A DNA stretch of 64,000 nucleotides from Scortum barcoo (lineage: Eukaryota; Chordata; Actinopteri; Centrarchiformes; Terapontidae). Location: contig CM041547.1 of the NCBI GenBank assembly GCA_023238725.1, positions 22,554,744-22,618,743 on the forward strand, read 5' to 3'. Shown piece after piece: positions 22,033-35,598 of this stretch. The first letter of the stretch is position 1. The number at the start of each line of letters is the position of its first letter. Made by a program: the position numbers and the translations under genes. Under the pieces are notes generated by a model. The model was not told the DNA's origin and made no database searches. It was given only the letters and a program-made list of their open reading frames with translations.

Positions 22033-23859
22033 CAGGTTGACCTTGTGACATCTACATAATGTTTCAGGTCCAAATCCCCAACAGGATACTGTCCTCATCA
22101 TTCTCATCTTTACACACACACATACACACACACACACACGGCTTGTTTCCAGCAGGTGGACCTCTAATCATAAGAAAATAACAGGGGTGTCAGGGTGATC
22201 ATAAAACCTCACATATTTCTGCCCTCTGCTTCCATAATGTCACATATTACAGACCCAGTGGCATCATGGGAAACACCTGCTTCAGAGCACACAGGTGGTA
22301 TGATGAGAGGGAGACAGAGAGGAGGGGAGGGGGGGATTTAGACAGAGAGGGGGGTCTTTAGGGGATGTGGGGAAACATGTAATTTGAAGTGTTTTAACAG
22401 GACAGGTGAGGCCTGGTTGAGGAATGTTTCGAAAAGAGTATAATTATTTTTGCTCGAGGAATACAGTTTTCAGCAGGTTGTCTTGATGGTCAGAGAGTCG
22501 AGAGCATATGGACTCAATATTTAATCATAAGTGCCTGCATTCCACATTTTAGCATTTGATGATGGTTGGTGCCTCGCTTCCTTATCAGACAAACACCACG
22601 TTGTTAAGAATCTGCAGTGAACATCATCATATCTTACAATGCAGATGTTAAATGCACGGAGCAGTTGAAGTTGAAGTCCTTAAAAACAATCGGTGTAAAA
22701 CAATGCTTCGTTCTTTTTAACTTAATTAATCGACCAGCAAGTCCTCTAACAGAATGACAGTCTGTCATTTCCCAAGTCATCTGAACATTTTCTGACCTGC
22801 CACTTCGACGGTTAACGTTTGGTCAGTTCAATTCCTTGGTAAAAGGAGAACATTGTGCTCTTGGTTGGTAGAGGAACATCCAGCAGTGTGAACACCTGAC
22901 CATCCAATCCAGTTTCATCCTAAAGATTTTTTTGCTACCCTAAAAGAAACTTTTCCCATAATTCCCAACCCAGCTCCAGTTAAAAAAAAAATGAAAAAAC
23001 TCCTCAAAGTCCCTAATCACTGAAAGGCATGTGGGGCAATTAGTTCTGTGATTTAGAAGTCAAGTTTTTTTTAAGTGTGAATGCAGAGTCAAAGGAAAAG
23101 TAAACAAAGGAGGAAAGAAGGGCGAGAACGAAAAAAGGAAATGGGTTGAAGTCATGTGGGTGACAGATTAAGGGAGGAGAGAAAGAGAGAGAGGACACAC
23201 AAAGTAAATATGCAGACTGCAGTAACAGGAGACAAAAGGAAAAAGAAACGCATGCCAGCAGGTCACAGTGAAGGAAAGAAAACGAGGAAAGAAAAAGGCA
23301 GCTGAGTGACTACGGTCACACGTCAGCAAACTACCCACACAGCTACAGAGTGATGTCTACTCAGTTAAACCAATGTGGTAATACATGTGATTATCAGAGG
23401 ATACACAGCGCAAAATTAGTCTGGTTTGGTTCTTCTTCCACCTCTGTGTGAAATAAATGCACCACAGCTGATTCCAACAAGTCTGCAGATCCAGCTGAGG
23501 GGAAGGACCGGAGGCTAACTCACACACTCAAACACACACACACAGAGACACACAGTGTTGCGTTGGACTGTAACTCATGTTAGGGAGTGGTGAGAGAAAC
23601 CAGAGCAGAGAGGAGTCGTTTACAGAGGGGTTAACTCTTCAGGTTCCATCCACACTCACCACATACAGAGAAATTACAGGGCTACTGATAAAAATAGTGT
23701 GTGCATGCATGACACATCTTCAGACCAGTCACGTTTCACTCATTTGGTTGGTCTAGTTTTAGTAAAAAAAGGTTTCATCTTTGGTCTCATTTTTATCATC
23801 CATTAATGCCCTCTAAGGATCCTGAGACAGCAGCTATCACCATGTTTGCTGTGTAGAGT

Positions 23860-23930
23860 CAGCATGGTTACTGGTGCCGTCAAAGTGCGGCCCGGGGGCC
23901 AGTGGCAGCCTGTAGAAACATTTTGTGTGG
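23860..23930 (+). mobile_element. Possible hAT/Charlie-like terminus
   Basis: ACTGGTGCCGTCAAAGTGCG followed by GCCCGGGGGCCAGTGGC resembles the left end of hAT-Charlie-type elements, where a CAGNGGT start precedes a TCAAA...GCGGCCCG block. No matching right end or transposase was found downstream to 24700, so extent and identity stay open. Confidence 0.3.
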
Positions 23931-25861
23931 TCCCCTTGAACTTGACATAAAATGCGTGCATTATATTTTAATAGATTACAGTCCTTTTCAATACTTTTAG
24001 TAGCTTCAATTTAATACACTAATAGTTAAAAATGACAACTTGTCTAAAGTTACTGGGTACGTGGCAACTAAAGGCACCCCGCGAGTGTCACAGGAATTAT
24101 GTTCTTTCATCAGTGCTGTGAGCTAAAGTTAGTGTGACAATTTCAGTGAGAAAGAATGGTAATGTATTTCCTTATGTTTGTAAAAAAAAAGAAGCTTTAA
24201 GTAAAAATGGATAACTGTGCTTTGCGCTCTTCTTGGCTCTCTCGACTCTTAATTTGTCAGACAGAAAAACACATGAGAATTGTGTGTGGGATATATTTAC
24301 GTAATTCACGGGGAAGTGAGTTTGGAGCAGATAAAGTGGCCTATCTGCTGACAGGTGAGTTCCTAGCTCAAGCATTCAATGTTTAACACCAGAACAAGAC
24401 CAAACACAAATCCTACATAAAGTTCCTGAATGAAGAGCACAAACGTACGGTTCATCTGTGTGCATATTTCCTGTGCAGCCCTCAGTCATATGCGGGATGT
24501 AATTGATGAGATGATTACTTCCAAAATCGGCATCAGTCATTAAGACAAGATGTAATTGATGAGATGATTACTCTGTTCTGTAGAGGAAGAAGCTGTTCCA
24601 GAAACACAACTCAGTGCTTAAATATAAAGACACCAGCATGACCGGCGCCACTATTACAGAGACTACTTACCTCACACACTAGAACAACAGATTGTTTTGA
24701 AGATCAATTCAAGCGTTAGTAGGATTGGCCCTGTTCCACCGAAAAGAGTAATCATGGTGGTCAAAAAAGGATCACAATAATATCTGCAAACAGATTTTCC
24801 TCTTCTACACTGTATCCATTTGTACTTCATCATGAGCAGAACTGTCAGCCAAACAACATGAACACGAAACACCACAACAGTTCGGATATTGTAAACACAG
24901 CACATCTCAGTAGAATGTTTTCATGTACTAAGCGACAAGCATCACCCTTGCATTTGTCATGTTGTGTGCAATCAAACAATATACATTTTGTATACACCCT
25001 GATTAGTTTTTTTAAAAAAAATCCCCTTCTGTCTTTTGCAGCCACAGAAGAAGGGGAGGCGAAATTTCTGCTGTCCTGAAGCACGGATGGAAAGCAAAGA
25101 GAAACGCGCGGTAGGTGGTGACAGGATGGCACAAAGTTGGAGGAAAGAGGGAGGGAAAATGGAAAGATGAGGCAGAAATACAGCAGAGCGAAAAAAGAAA
25201 CCGAGAAATGGACTGTAAGGGGTGGCTGAGAGGGCGGAGGAAGAAAATGAAAAGATTGATGTCCACCACACTGCAGACAAAACAACCAATCATGGACAGA
25301 GATAGAAGAAAGGAAGGAAAACAGTTGGAGAAAAGCACGGAAAAGATAAAGAGAGACAGTGTGACGTGTTGATAGAGAGGAAGAGAAGAAAGAGAGGAGC
25401 CATGAAAAACATAAAGTGAAGGCTTGGATCTTGGTAAAGTGGGACATTTAAGGAGGAGAGAAAAGAAAGAGGGAGGGGAAGATTAAAGGTTGGAGGAACA
25501 CTGAGGGAGCAGAAAAATGGAGGGAGGAGAAAGTGTGTGGAGGAATTGCGGAGAAATCAACAAAAAGCAAAAGAAATAAAGCGTGAAACTTCATTTAAGT
25601 TCTTTAGAAACATCATGAATTAAATTTAAATTTCACAGTTTAAAAACAAACAAGGGGAAGGGAGGCCAGCTGATTAAACATCATTGACACTAAAGGGAAA
25701 GGTTTGAACTGCTGGGCTTAAATGCTGCAGCTTCTGAAGGGACCAAGCAGTCTCAAACATCTGGCTGTGATGTCATAAATGTGGGACGATGCCGACATGT
25801 CATTTGGAGAATAGAACAAACGAGAGAGCAGTGAAGTGACAGACCTCTCAATCTAATTACC

Positions 25862-25940
25862 GATGAGAGAGAAAGTGACCGATTTCTATTGGTGGTGGTG
25901 GATCATCTGTCCAAACTGCACATGAACGTCTCGCAGAGAC
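25862..25940 (+). pseudogene. Integrase-like fragment A
   Basis: One plus frame reads DRFLLVVVDHLSK, like the start of a gypsy-type integrase core around its first catalytic Asp. Fewer than 30 recognisable codons. The 21-bp segment 25886-25906 is repeated exactly at 26068-26088. Confidence 0.35.
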
Positions 25941-25987
25941 GACAGCTCTTCACGACCAGGGCCGTACGGTGAAATATCTCCACGAGT

Positions 25988-26013
25988 CACACACACACAC
26001 ACACACACACACA
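25988..26013. repeat. (AC)n microsatellite
   Basis: Thirteen AC units. Confidence 0.9.
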
Positions 26014-26061
26014 GAAGAAACCTGCGGACCCTGACTCTGCATTACCACCACAGGCAGTGGT

Positions 26062-26124
26062 CAAAGGCTATTGGTGGTGGTGGATCATTTCACTCGGTTC
26101 GCCCAAGCTTATCTAAATCAGTAA
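26062..26124 (+). pseudogene. Integrase-like fragment B
   Basis: A plus frame reads RLLVVVDHFTRFAQAYLNQ and then stops. The phrase DHFTRFAQAY is typical of Ty3/gypsy integrase cores. Only about 20 codons remain. Confidence 0.45.
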
Positions 26125-26166
26125 AACATTGACCTCAATGGAAAAGAATGCAGCTCTCAATTGGAC

Positions 26167-26197
26167 CTCTCTCTCTCTCTCTCTCTCTCTGAGAGAG
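26167..26197. repeat. (CT)n followed by (GA)n
   Basis: Twelve CT units run directly into GAGAGAG, so the strand can fold back on itself. Confidence 0.9.
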
Positions 26198-26287
26198 AAA
26201 GACAAAAACAGGTGGAAAGAGCTGTCTCCTCCCCTCAATTTTACTTACTGTGTCAGACACACATATTGGTTAGATTAAACTGCCACG

Positions 26288-26291
<4 letters not shown>

Positions 26292-26327
<36 letters not shown>
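26292..26327. repeat. (GA)n microsatellite
   Basis: About 18 GA units, 100 bp downstream of the CT run and complementary to it. Confidence 0.95.
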
Positions 26328-26331
<4 letters not shown>

Positions 26332-28969
26332 TATCCAAGACAACAATCCTTTCACAAGGACAGCATCCTGTATTGCACACCCAGAGAGAGGCGACGGTTT
26401 GACCCAGACTCTCTCTCTTTTTTTTTTCTTCATCACTCATGTTACTTGCCTCTTCTTTTCTCAGCTCAGCTCAGAAAGCTGAATTATCATAAAACAACAA
26501 AACATTTTTCATCTTTCATCTTCTCTTCTCTGAAAGCAGAGTGCACCTACAGTATGCCGTCCTGTCTGCTCACTGCTTTAAAGCTGTTTGTGAGTGAAGC
26601 ACTGAAGTTAGTAATAACTACTAGGTAGTTTCACACCAGCAATTTACTCCCTCGAGTTGTACCATTTAAAATTGGGGAATGCCTCAGTTAGAGAAGATAT
26701 TTTAGCTTCATGGGTAAATTTGTTTGCAGCACTGTCCAATCACAAGCAAACTTAAGAAATGGCTGGAATTTTCAGCATATCATTTCTCTTCATAAGTACA
26801 TTTTCATTATGCAGAGTAACCTAATCCCTCAACTTTTTATCATGGGCTGTCAAAAGGGCAAATTTAGTCCTATACTTTGGTTTATGACCAAATATCCAGA
26901 AAACTAATGAAAGCTTTAGGATTAAAAGCTCTTTAATCCTAAATAATCAATGAGCATGTTCACACGCTAAGCTAATAAACACAGTACCTGTTTAACATCA
27001 CTATCATAACCACTGTGGTTATCAAAGAGCTGCTGGCTGAAAAAAATCCTAGTTTTGTTTGACTTCCTGTGTAAGTCTACAAAAAGTAAGGTGTGTTTCA
27101 GAGTTGGCAGGACTCACCACAATGAGCAAGGCATTTAAACTGCAAGTATTGATGTAGTTTAGACTGAAAGGGACATATCCAGTAATGCCATCTAACCACT
27201 AATGCTTTTTGAATAACATTTTGGAATTTGAGGTGCACTGTGTATTTTTTTTTCATTTTTGTTTTCATGGTGCTAAACTGAGCCTTCTCTTTTTCTTCCT
27301 ATTTAGGTTTGTGACTTAAGCTTACTGTGATACATGGGTTGTCATAGCTTGATAGTGGAGCCTGCATACAGTAACTCGTACACTATAACAGTTAACATCA
27401 TTATGAAACGGCGTTTTGATCATTTATCAGGCCAGGTAAGGAAAGGTGAGGTTGTTTTGTTTCAATTGGTTCAATCAGCTGTGCAGCAGACAGGCAGCTA
27501 CTACGTCTAAATATTTTGTAGCACATAATCTGTAAGTTTGTGAGATCCAACCACACTTTACTCTGTGACATCTCCACTTAGTAAACATTTATAGCCAGAT
27601 GATGTAGTACCTTTATCAAAGGTTTTCTTCTTTGTGAGACTTTACATGAAAATATCTAACATTAGATTTATTTTCAGTGGTTAGTTTGCACAGTGAGATA
27701 CATGTTGGACTACATCAAACTGCTGGCCAACACAGAGTTGTGAACAAATATGTGTTTGCTCTCTATGACTGATCCCCAGTTTTTACATTTGAGACCTCTA
27801 CACTGATGGTGATAAAAAATGAACCAAAACCTGCACATTTAGAGGACACGTTCAGTCCCTAACAAACAACAAACATGACTGAGAGATGTTTTTATTTACA
27901 ATTTTCCCTCTCAAGTTCCCAAAATAAAAAAAAGCAAAGTCACCTAAACTGCCTTCCTGTCTCCTCTTCAACAACTTCAAATGTCAAACAAACTTATCAA
28001 AGGAAATGAACAGCGGAAAGAGGAAATGATAAAATGCAACACTGTCGAACAAGCGAAACGGGGGGGGGGGGGTTTCAAAGGGGCAAAGAAAATTGGACTA
28101 CTTCAGGGACTGCAGTAGATTTGATACATGGACAACTCCTCATATACAGGAGATGGTTTTTTAGTTATTCACCCAACATGAAGTATTTACCATCATGGCA
28201 CTTCTCTGTTTTTCCACATTATGTATTCCCATTTCACTTTTCTTTTTCTTTCAACAACATTCAAGCAACAGAACAAGTTATCACAGAAGTGGGATCCTAA
28301 TGTAACTATCAGATAGCTCTTTATGTTATGGCCACTTTAAATCATTTCAGCTTTGTCTCTGAGAAATTATGTTTCGACTGGCAGTTTAACATGGTGGATG
28401 AATGTAAATAATACAACTACTGCTAGTTGTGCTAACATGTCGCCTAATGCACTGCTGTTTCCAAGTCCAGCCTCAGAAAGCTGCTAACATGGCTGCAGAC
28501 TCTTCGTCCTGTTTATATGTGTGTCTTGCTGGTGATTTGGAAAATTATTGTCCCACTAAGTGCATACTAAGGGTTACAGGAGGACATGTTGTGGGAGAGC
28601 ATGTTTCCATGATTGACAGCTGCCTCAGCCTATCATCACCAATCACAGTACTTGCGGTCTGCCCGCCCCTCCTCAGTGCCACACCAGTGCCACCCCAAAG
28701 CCCTAACTGGGATTTCGTAGCTTCAGTAATTTCCAAGATAACACCAAACTCCAAGGTCTTGTCTTATGTCACCCATGAGTGCTATGGCCACATTTTTAAA
28801 CTTTGTTGTAAAACACATGCTCATTTAAGTGGAATTAAACAGTTTCTTTTTGAATAACAGAAATAACGAATTAAATAAAATGCACTGCAGAGATGTGTTG
28901 TTATGATTAACATGATTTCTGATTTAAGTGTAACATCTGTGTCTATTGTCTGTTACTATTGTGACTTTT

Positions 28970-28972
<3 letters not shown>

Positions 28973-29002
<30 letters not shown>
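28973..29002. repeat. (AC)n microsatellite
   Basis: About 15 AC units. Confidence 0.95.
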
Positions 29003-29005
<3 letters not shown>

Positions 29006-32000
29006 TGCAGCTACAAAAAGTCATCACAAAGAACAAAACATGAGATTTTCTGTCTTTGTTTCTTTGTTTGTTTCTTTCTTTTCTTTCTTTCTGTCTTGGT
29101 GCTCTAGTTTATTTAAAAAAACTTTACTGGTATGAGTGTCAAATGGCCACTGTGCCTAAATAAACCCTGAAGAAAATAAAACTGCCTCCTCCTACTCTGT
29201 CTCTTACTCTTTCTCTCTGCATGGTTATGCAACGTCACCCTGCCACGTCGAGGATGGGCTGTCTGCCTCTGTCTCTCTCTTCCCTTCTGCACATACACAC
29301 TAGATTGAGGTCAAGGGAGGTAATGAAACACAGTGAGAATAGATGAGAATTGCTTCTAAGCGAGGCTGCGAGCAGGAAGAAACGACTGAAATGAGAAAGC
29401 ATGGGGGAAAATTCCTTCGCATGTCAAACATCACAAGGTCTTCAAGCAGACGTGTTATTATTATAAACGTTAAAGCAAACCTCAAAAGTACAACAGCACT
29501 TTAATCTATGGGAGACAGATAAGTGGGAGAGAAAAGACCGGGGCAGAGAAAGGGGGGCAGAGCAGGAGAAAGGAGAAAATGTAAAGTTGGCAGGCACAAA
29601 CACGCAGAAAAAAGAGAAGAAAGAAAGAAAGAAAGAGGACTGGAAACAGATTGAGAGAGAGGAGTTTATTCTGAGAGCTGTATGGGCAGGGCAGCCTGGA
29701 AGGCTTTCTTTAGGTCCTCATCATCTCACATTAACTCTGCAAGCCAATCTGGAACTGGAAAGCTGCAAGCATTCATGGTCAAAACATCCACCGAGAAACA
29801 GATTAACGTGGTTTAACTTCCCTGACTAAAAGAACAGAGCTACTGGCTATAGATCATATCCAGTCCCATAGGATTAATGGTCTGATCAATACCTTATTCA
29901 TTTTGACTAAGTGGGTTGACTGAGATATGCAGGTCTGTGCAAATGTCAGAGACATATAGAATATCCTAAGTTTACCCTCAAACCCTTTAAGAAACTGCAA
30001 CATTTTTCATTTCATTGCATAAATAGTGTATTGTATCTTTATCATGGCTGCAAAACATCATAGAAAAAAATCATCAAAATGGAAATTTTCTAGTCTATTC
30101 CAGTATTTAAAAGTTTAGTCTTGTCCTCAGGCCGCATGCATGGGGCCCACATTTTTGTGCTACGCCACTGATTCTAGTAGTCTTAATGGACCATTTTCAA
30201 ATACATAACCGTGTAATCCATCCTGAGAGGTTTAGTAGTGACTCTGACTCTCCATCAGAAATTGGAGCAGTTGAAACAGAGACTTTAGAAAGTTGGAGGA
30301 GACCTCAGATCAGCAGTTTTGTTCCTTCACCTCTGCTGTGAAGTATGTGATGAGGGTGACTGCCCAGTGATGTTCAGAGACCTGCTCAGGTCATAAATGT
30401 TAAGCATGTCAGACTGTATAAAGCAGAGTCAGCCCATTTACAACTTTAAATGGAGGAAGTACCAACATGAACTCAGGTCTGAATATATTTTTCTTATTAT
30501 AAAATACTAATAATAAATGAATAAATTGTTTTACCTGCTCTTACTAATCATCTGCTTTCATCTCTTATATTATGTATGTAAAAACAATGCCACTGGTTTT
30601 ACATGCTTTGGCCCATTAAATGTACATTACATATGTATACTCCACATTACATCATAACACTTGAAACTTGCTTGGGATAAATAGTCCATTACAATGTGTG
30701 TTTAGTCACCTTTACCTAATTTACCTTGTTAATGTCTTGTGCAGTACAGTTGAGACTGTTTTAAAATCGTAAAAAAAAAAAAAATTAATGCCAAAAATTA
30801 AATTCAAATTATCCTGATGTATTATTTTTGCTTACTGTTTGACTCCTAGGTTTGGTATTGCAACACATATTTTGTGTCTGGCACTTGATTTAATTCTGTT
30901 GAATGTGTGGTGGAGAGTTTCACATTTGTAACTGCATGACTTAACAACTGCATCACCTCCAACAATAAATCATCCACAAACACTGTGCAGCCCTTTAAAG
31001 CTCATCTCAGCCAGATTTGAATCTCTACACTTCATAGTTTTCTATTTTTCTATATTTTTAAATACAAGGCTGCAGTAGAGAAATGACTTCTGGGTAATGG
31101 AGTCTTTAAACAGATACCTTTTGCCAAGCTTACCTTGACTTTTCTCTTTACTGTGTGTTTTCACAGGCTGGTGGGGTCACTGACCTCTTAGCGAATGAGG
31201 CACAGTTTTCAGCAGTGATGGAGAAAACACATGTAGGACCAACAGGAGGCAGGATTTATGTTCCACGACCCGAGACGCAGTGCCATCTCATATCCAGACC
31301 CTAACGCAATCTGTTTAGAGTATTTCTAATAGTAAGTCAAAGTAGGTGTTATAGTGGTTGAAATGTTTCAGGATCACGTGGGGTTAAAGAAGAGCAGACA
31401 CAAAGTCAAATGTTTTATGAAAAATCATGAGAAAGCCAATACAGAACACACTGTGATTATTTACAGCTCACCTGATGCCACGTGAGCTACCTTATTCAGC
31501 AAGGTCCCACCTGTCTGGTACTTCAGAGGTGATAAAACCAAAGCCAGAGAATTAATGCAGGCGTCCTGAGCATGGAGCTGAGGCAGCTGGTAAAGCTTTT
31601 ACTGTGTCAGACTGAGCAACAGTTCCACCCCCACCAACACTTTACCACCCTGACCTTTGACCTCTACCAGGAGATGAGCAGTGATGTCTCTCAGAGTGAC
31701 CTCTGCTCTCGTGTGGATGTTTGTGGACACACATATACTCGCACTCCCTCTTTAGACATGACATCCCTTTCAGCTCTCTGGCCAAGACCTCCAGCCTGGA
31801 GAGTTCCTGGCTTTCCCAGCATGCCTCTCTCATCCTGGGGATGCAGGCAGAGGCGGATTTGCACTGCCACTTTGTCCATCTCCCGGTCGTAACCGTGGTA
31901 ACACAGGGCTGAACGTTTCCAGATGTTCTACAAACAAGGTCTTTGAGAAAAAAAACATTAACAAAGCAAAGACTGTTGTATTGCACTGCACTGACAAAAG

Positions 32001-33678
32001 AAAGTTAGCTAATAAAGCACAGAATACACTCGGGGAGAGAGGAGGAAATGACCTGACATCAGTGTTTCTTTGTATACAAATGTGGCACTTAACAGTTCTC
32101 CTTATCTAAAGTATTATATCGTGCGGTTTTGATCCAACACTGATTAATGTTCACACTTTTTAGCTCGAGCTGTTATCCCAGATACTGAAAAAAGAATATG
32201 AAAGTAACAGATAACTGACACACTTACAGTCACTGATCTGTTATGTTAACTACGCATGTTATGCACTGGAGATGAGTTTGTGTATTGGAGACTTTTATCT
32301 CCTAACTGCTGTTTGTTTGGTATACTATGTGCATGACCACAGAGGTGGTGTAGATAAATGTTGCTGTGCTCGGTGTGTTGTGTCTCTTCCTCTTCCTGGG
32401 CTGTGGGTTTGGCTAGTAGCCAGGGAAAAACATTAGCTGACAGAGCTGTGGGGCGCTGGAGAGCCAAAGCTCTATAGACCAGCCTCTGACCGCTGAGGAG
32501 TTATTTGATCTGAATGGCTTAGCACCGCCCCCTCTCACTTGACTTGTCATGCATTTTTACATGGCACAGAAAGCGATGATACAATACACTCCAGCCACGT
32601 GTGGAATCACTGCATTGAATTTCTGCTGTAGTTCTCTCCTCTGCCTGCTGCTGATTCTTCCACTGCATCGTGTTGCTGTTCGAGGAGCTTACCTCGAGGA
32701 GCTCAAGGAGATGTTCATCACTCAAAAGTCTATCAGGACCTATCAGGTCTTATTGAGAGGAGACCTCTGGTATTAACATGCAACCTGTATCTGGATATCT
32801 GAGGGGGATGAGGAAAAGCACATGTTAATGCAGGAGTAAATAAACACAGACTTTCTCAAAACCTAAATGTGGTCGGACTACATCTGGAGGAGGTCTGGCT
32901 CACATTGTAATCAATGCCATTTTATGGGCCAGTGCAATCTCTACTGTGTGACCACATTCTGAAGAAATTTAAGTCCATTTAAGCCCACCTATTCCCACTA
33001 TCTCAAGCTACCTGTCAAAAACCTACAGAGGACTCTCTCCTGGGCAAAGGGAAGAAAGAGTAGAGCCCAAAGAGCAGCATCAATTCAGGGCACTCTCGAG
33101 GAACTACTGTGATATGCAAGACAATGGGGCAGTTGAGATAAAGCCACGTTAGTTAGCAAGACTGTAGATGCCTTTGACTGTGACTCTTGTCTTACATCAG
33201 GCCTATCCTGCATCACTTCACTTGACCACTGTGATGTTTGATCACGATCCTGGTAGATGACTTTGTCACATTAATGGGGTTAAATAAATGACTGTAGCTG
33301 TTTTTAATAACTTTCTAAAGCTGTACAGCCCTGTTTTCCTGTGTTATAAGCCTTCAGACACATTTATCCCTCAAATCAACCTCACTCAATCACAAATCAC
33401 CTCACTGGTACCTGAAACGACACACTGCAGGACTGTTTTGGTCCGTGTGCCTGGCTGACCTAGTCTAATCAGCTGGACCCAAATTTAACATCACCTCAGG
33501 ACACAGCAGGATTCCTGTTTTAAATGCATGCAAATGGAACCTAAAAGCACCAGGAGGTGAAGACACACACGCTTAAACACACAAATGCACACACACAGGT
33601 ATGGAGGGAGCCTGGAGGCTATGGATTTACTACACAGGAAATGGGGGACAGCAGGAGGTTATGACACGTCATTAACAT

Positions 33679-33720
33679 ACACACACACACACACACACAC
33701 ATACACACAACATACACACA
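33679..33720. repeat. (AC)n microsatellite, compound
   Basis: A pure AC run to 33700 followed by ATACACACAACATACACACA. Confidence 0.9.
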
Positions 33721-35574
33721 TCTTGTTTGTTTGTTCTCTGTCACACATATTGTAGTTAATACAATGTAATACAATGTTAACAATGATGTACAGTCACAGC
33801 TCATATTCAGAGGAGGCGGAGCTCTTAATTCAGTGTCTCCGTCACAGAGAAACACTGGAAAATGTAGGAGGGAGCTCTGGAATAGTAATGGATGAAGTTA
33901 CATAGTTGGGCATAGGCACTTTATATTCTCTGACCATACAAAACAGCATTCATGTTGCTGTGGTACTAGCTATGCTTTGCAGCCCTGTGGAAGTTTAATG
34001 GCTCCCCAGAGAGTGTACACATTTTTGCAGTAACACTCGTACACACACTGCTAACTCAGTGGTGGCAGAATCTCTGATGTCCAGTGAGGATAAACATCCC
34101 CAAATCAACATCTGGAAATCATTTCAAATTTCAGATCTCGTCTCAAAATCTTCAGATTCAGATTTTGGTTCAGTGTCAAAACTATTTCAGCTGATTGTTG
34201 TCTGTGCAGTGTGGACAGGAACTGCTAGCAGCCGAAGTTAGGGGCCGTCTCAAAAGTTCATGCAGATGGACAAAGAGATCCCGGTTCTGCTTTCGTCATA
34301 GATCAATTTACTTTTGTCTGGTCCTCCTTCCACTGCTTGTGCAACCTCTATTAAAAAAACACAATGTGGTCCAATCAGCTATGACATGGCTTTTTTTTTT
34401 TTTTATTTTCTTGATACTGAATCATAGACTCGTATTTTTTCAAAGAAAAATCATCCAGTAATGCTCAGTGGAGTTCTGCTTGTATTTTCCCACTGTTCAA
34501 ACATCCTATTCTGTTTTTTCATTAACAGTCACATAGTTTTGAATTAAACTTAGCTTAGACCTATCTTTTTATGTTTAGAATAGGAATCAAGAATAAACTT
34601 TGGCGCTCAAAGTTCTGTGGGTTTACTGGCTGCATACCAATAAGCTTAACGCTGTCTGACATCACAAGACTGAATCTTTGCTTTGACTGAGGAGAAGTTG
34701 ATTGCACGCTAGCGTTTCAGGCCAATTAACATCACCTTATCATTATCATCATAACGCTCTGCCAAGTTGTGTGTCTGTCCTGGGGGTGGGGTGTTGAGTG
34801 CGTTTGTCTGGACGTGTGTCGGGTGTGTATCCAGGTTTGCTTACAATATGGATATATGAGCATCATTCAACGCACGATATACAAAAGTTTGCGGCTCATT
34901 CTCTCAAATTTTACTTGATACAGACCTTCATTTCTGTCAGTCATTTATTAACTAAATGAGAAGCATTCCCAACAGAACACTGATGCATTGGACATCTGTA
35001 CAAAAAGTGTACAAACAAGCATGAAATTTAACAGGACTATGCAGTATGTGCTTTTTTCTTGGCAACAGGCTAACTGCTCCTTTAATATTCCTCTAATGTT
35101 TCACTTTGTTGTAAAGACAGAACCATAATTTGATCTATATCTCATTAGAATCTCAGCAAGTTTTTCTCACAATTTTACCAAAATCTTGCTCATGCTAAAC
35201 TCCCTTATAACATATAGAATTACCATCACAATCTCATAAAAATCTCAAACAAATCTAACTATACTGTTGGCATATTCCAATCTAAATCTTTCACCTTTGG
35301 ATTCTAAATCATCCCCTGTCTTGAATAAAGACAGATATAATACAATAGAAAAGCCTGAGTCTCAGCATCGCTGGATATTTTCCTTCTGTTGATCATTTCT
35401 CTCTCTGCTGTCTGGCAGCAGCACAGTGCTCATAGTTTCCATCCTCGGCCTGTCTGCTCAGTGTGTGTGTGTGTGTCAGGAGAGGGGGGATGGGTTTGAT
35501 ATTCTTTGCATGTTGGGAAGCAGAGAGAGTAAGTGCGACAGAGAGACATAAAGGTTGTTAAACATTCCCCTCTC

Positions 35575-35598
35575 CTCTCTCTCTCTCTCTCTCTCTCT
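35575..35598. repeat. (CT)n microsatellite
   Basis: Twelve CT units. Confidence 0.95.

Larger units (their letters stand above)
19345..23865. other. Intergenic DNA rich in microsatellites
   Basis: No supported gene. Contains a CTTT tract (20358-20423), AC runs (20805-20839, 22112-22139), a GTGA run (21701-21730), a TG run (22001-22031) and purine-rich stretches near 23080-23300. Open frames here are products of these repeats. Confidence 0.55.
23931..26160. other. Intergenic DNA with purine-rich tract and integrase-like scraps
   Basis: No supported gene. Contains a 24-bp exact direct repeat (24496-24519, 24549-24572), a purine-rich plus strand from about 25110 to 25560 that generates a long antisense open frame by composition, an AC microsatellite (25988-26013) and two integrase-like fragments. 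Confidence 0.5.

Noticed and set aside
24845..25447. 200-codon minus-strand open frame
   Set aside because: It lies antisense to a purine-rich tract with few stop codons on the pyrimidine strand; Ser/Phe/Leu-rich with no domain.
28429..28857. 142-codon plus-strand open frame
   Set aside because: No recognisable domain, no promoter or splice context; might be part of an unrecognised repeat.
31642..31986. Minus-strand open frames that looked like a possible terminal exon
   Set aside because: Two overlapping frames look equally plausible, neither matches a known protein, and no splice context supports either.
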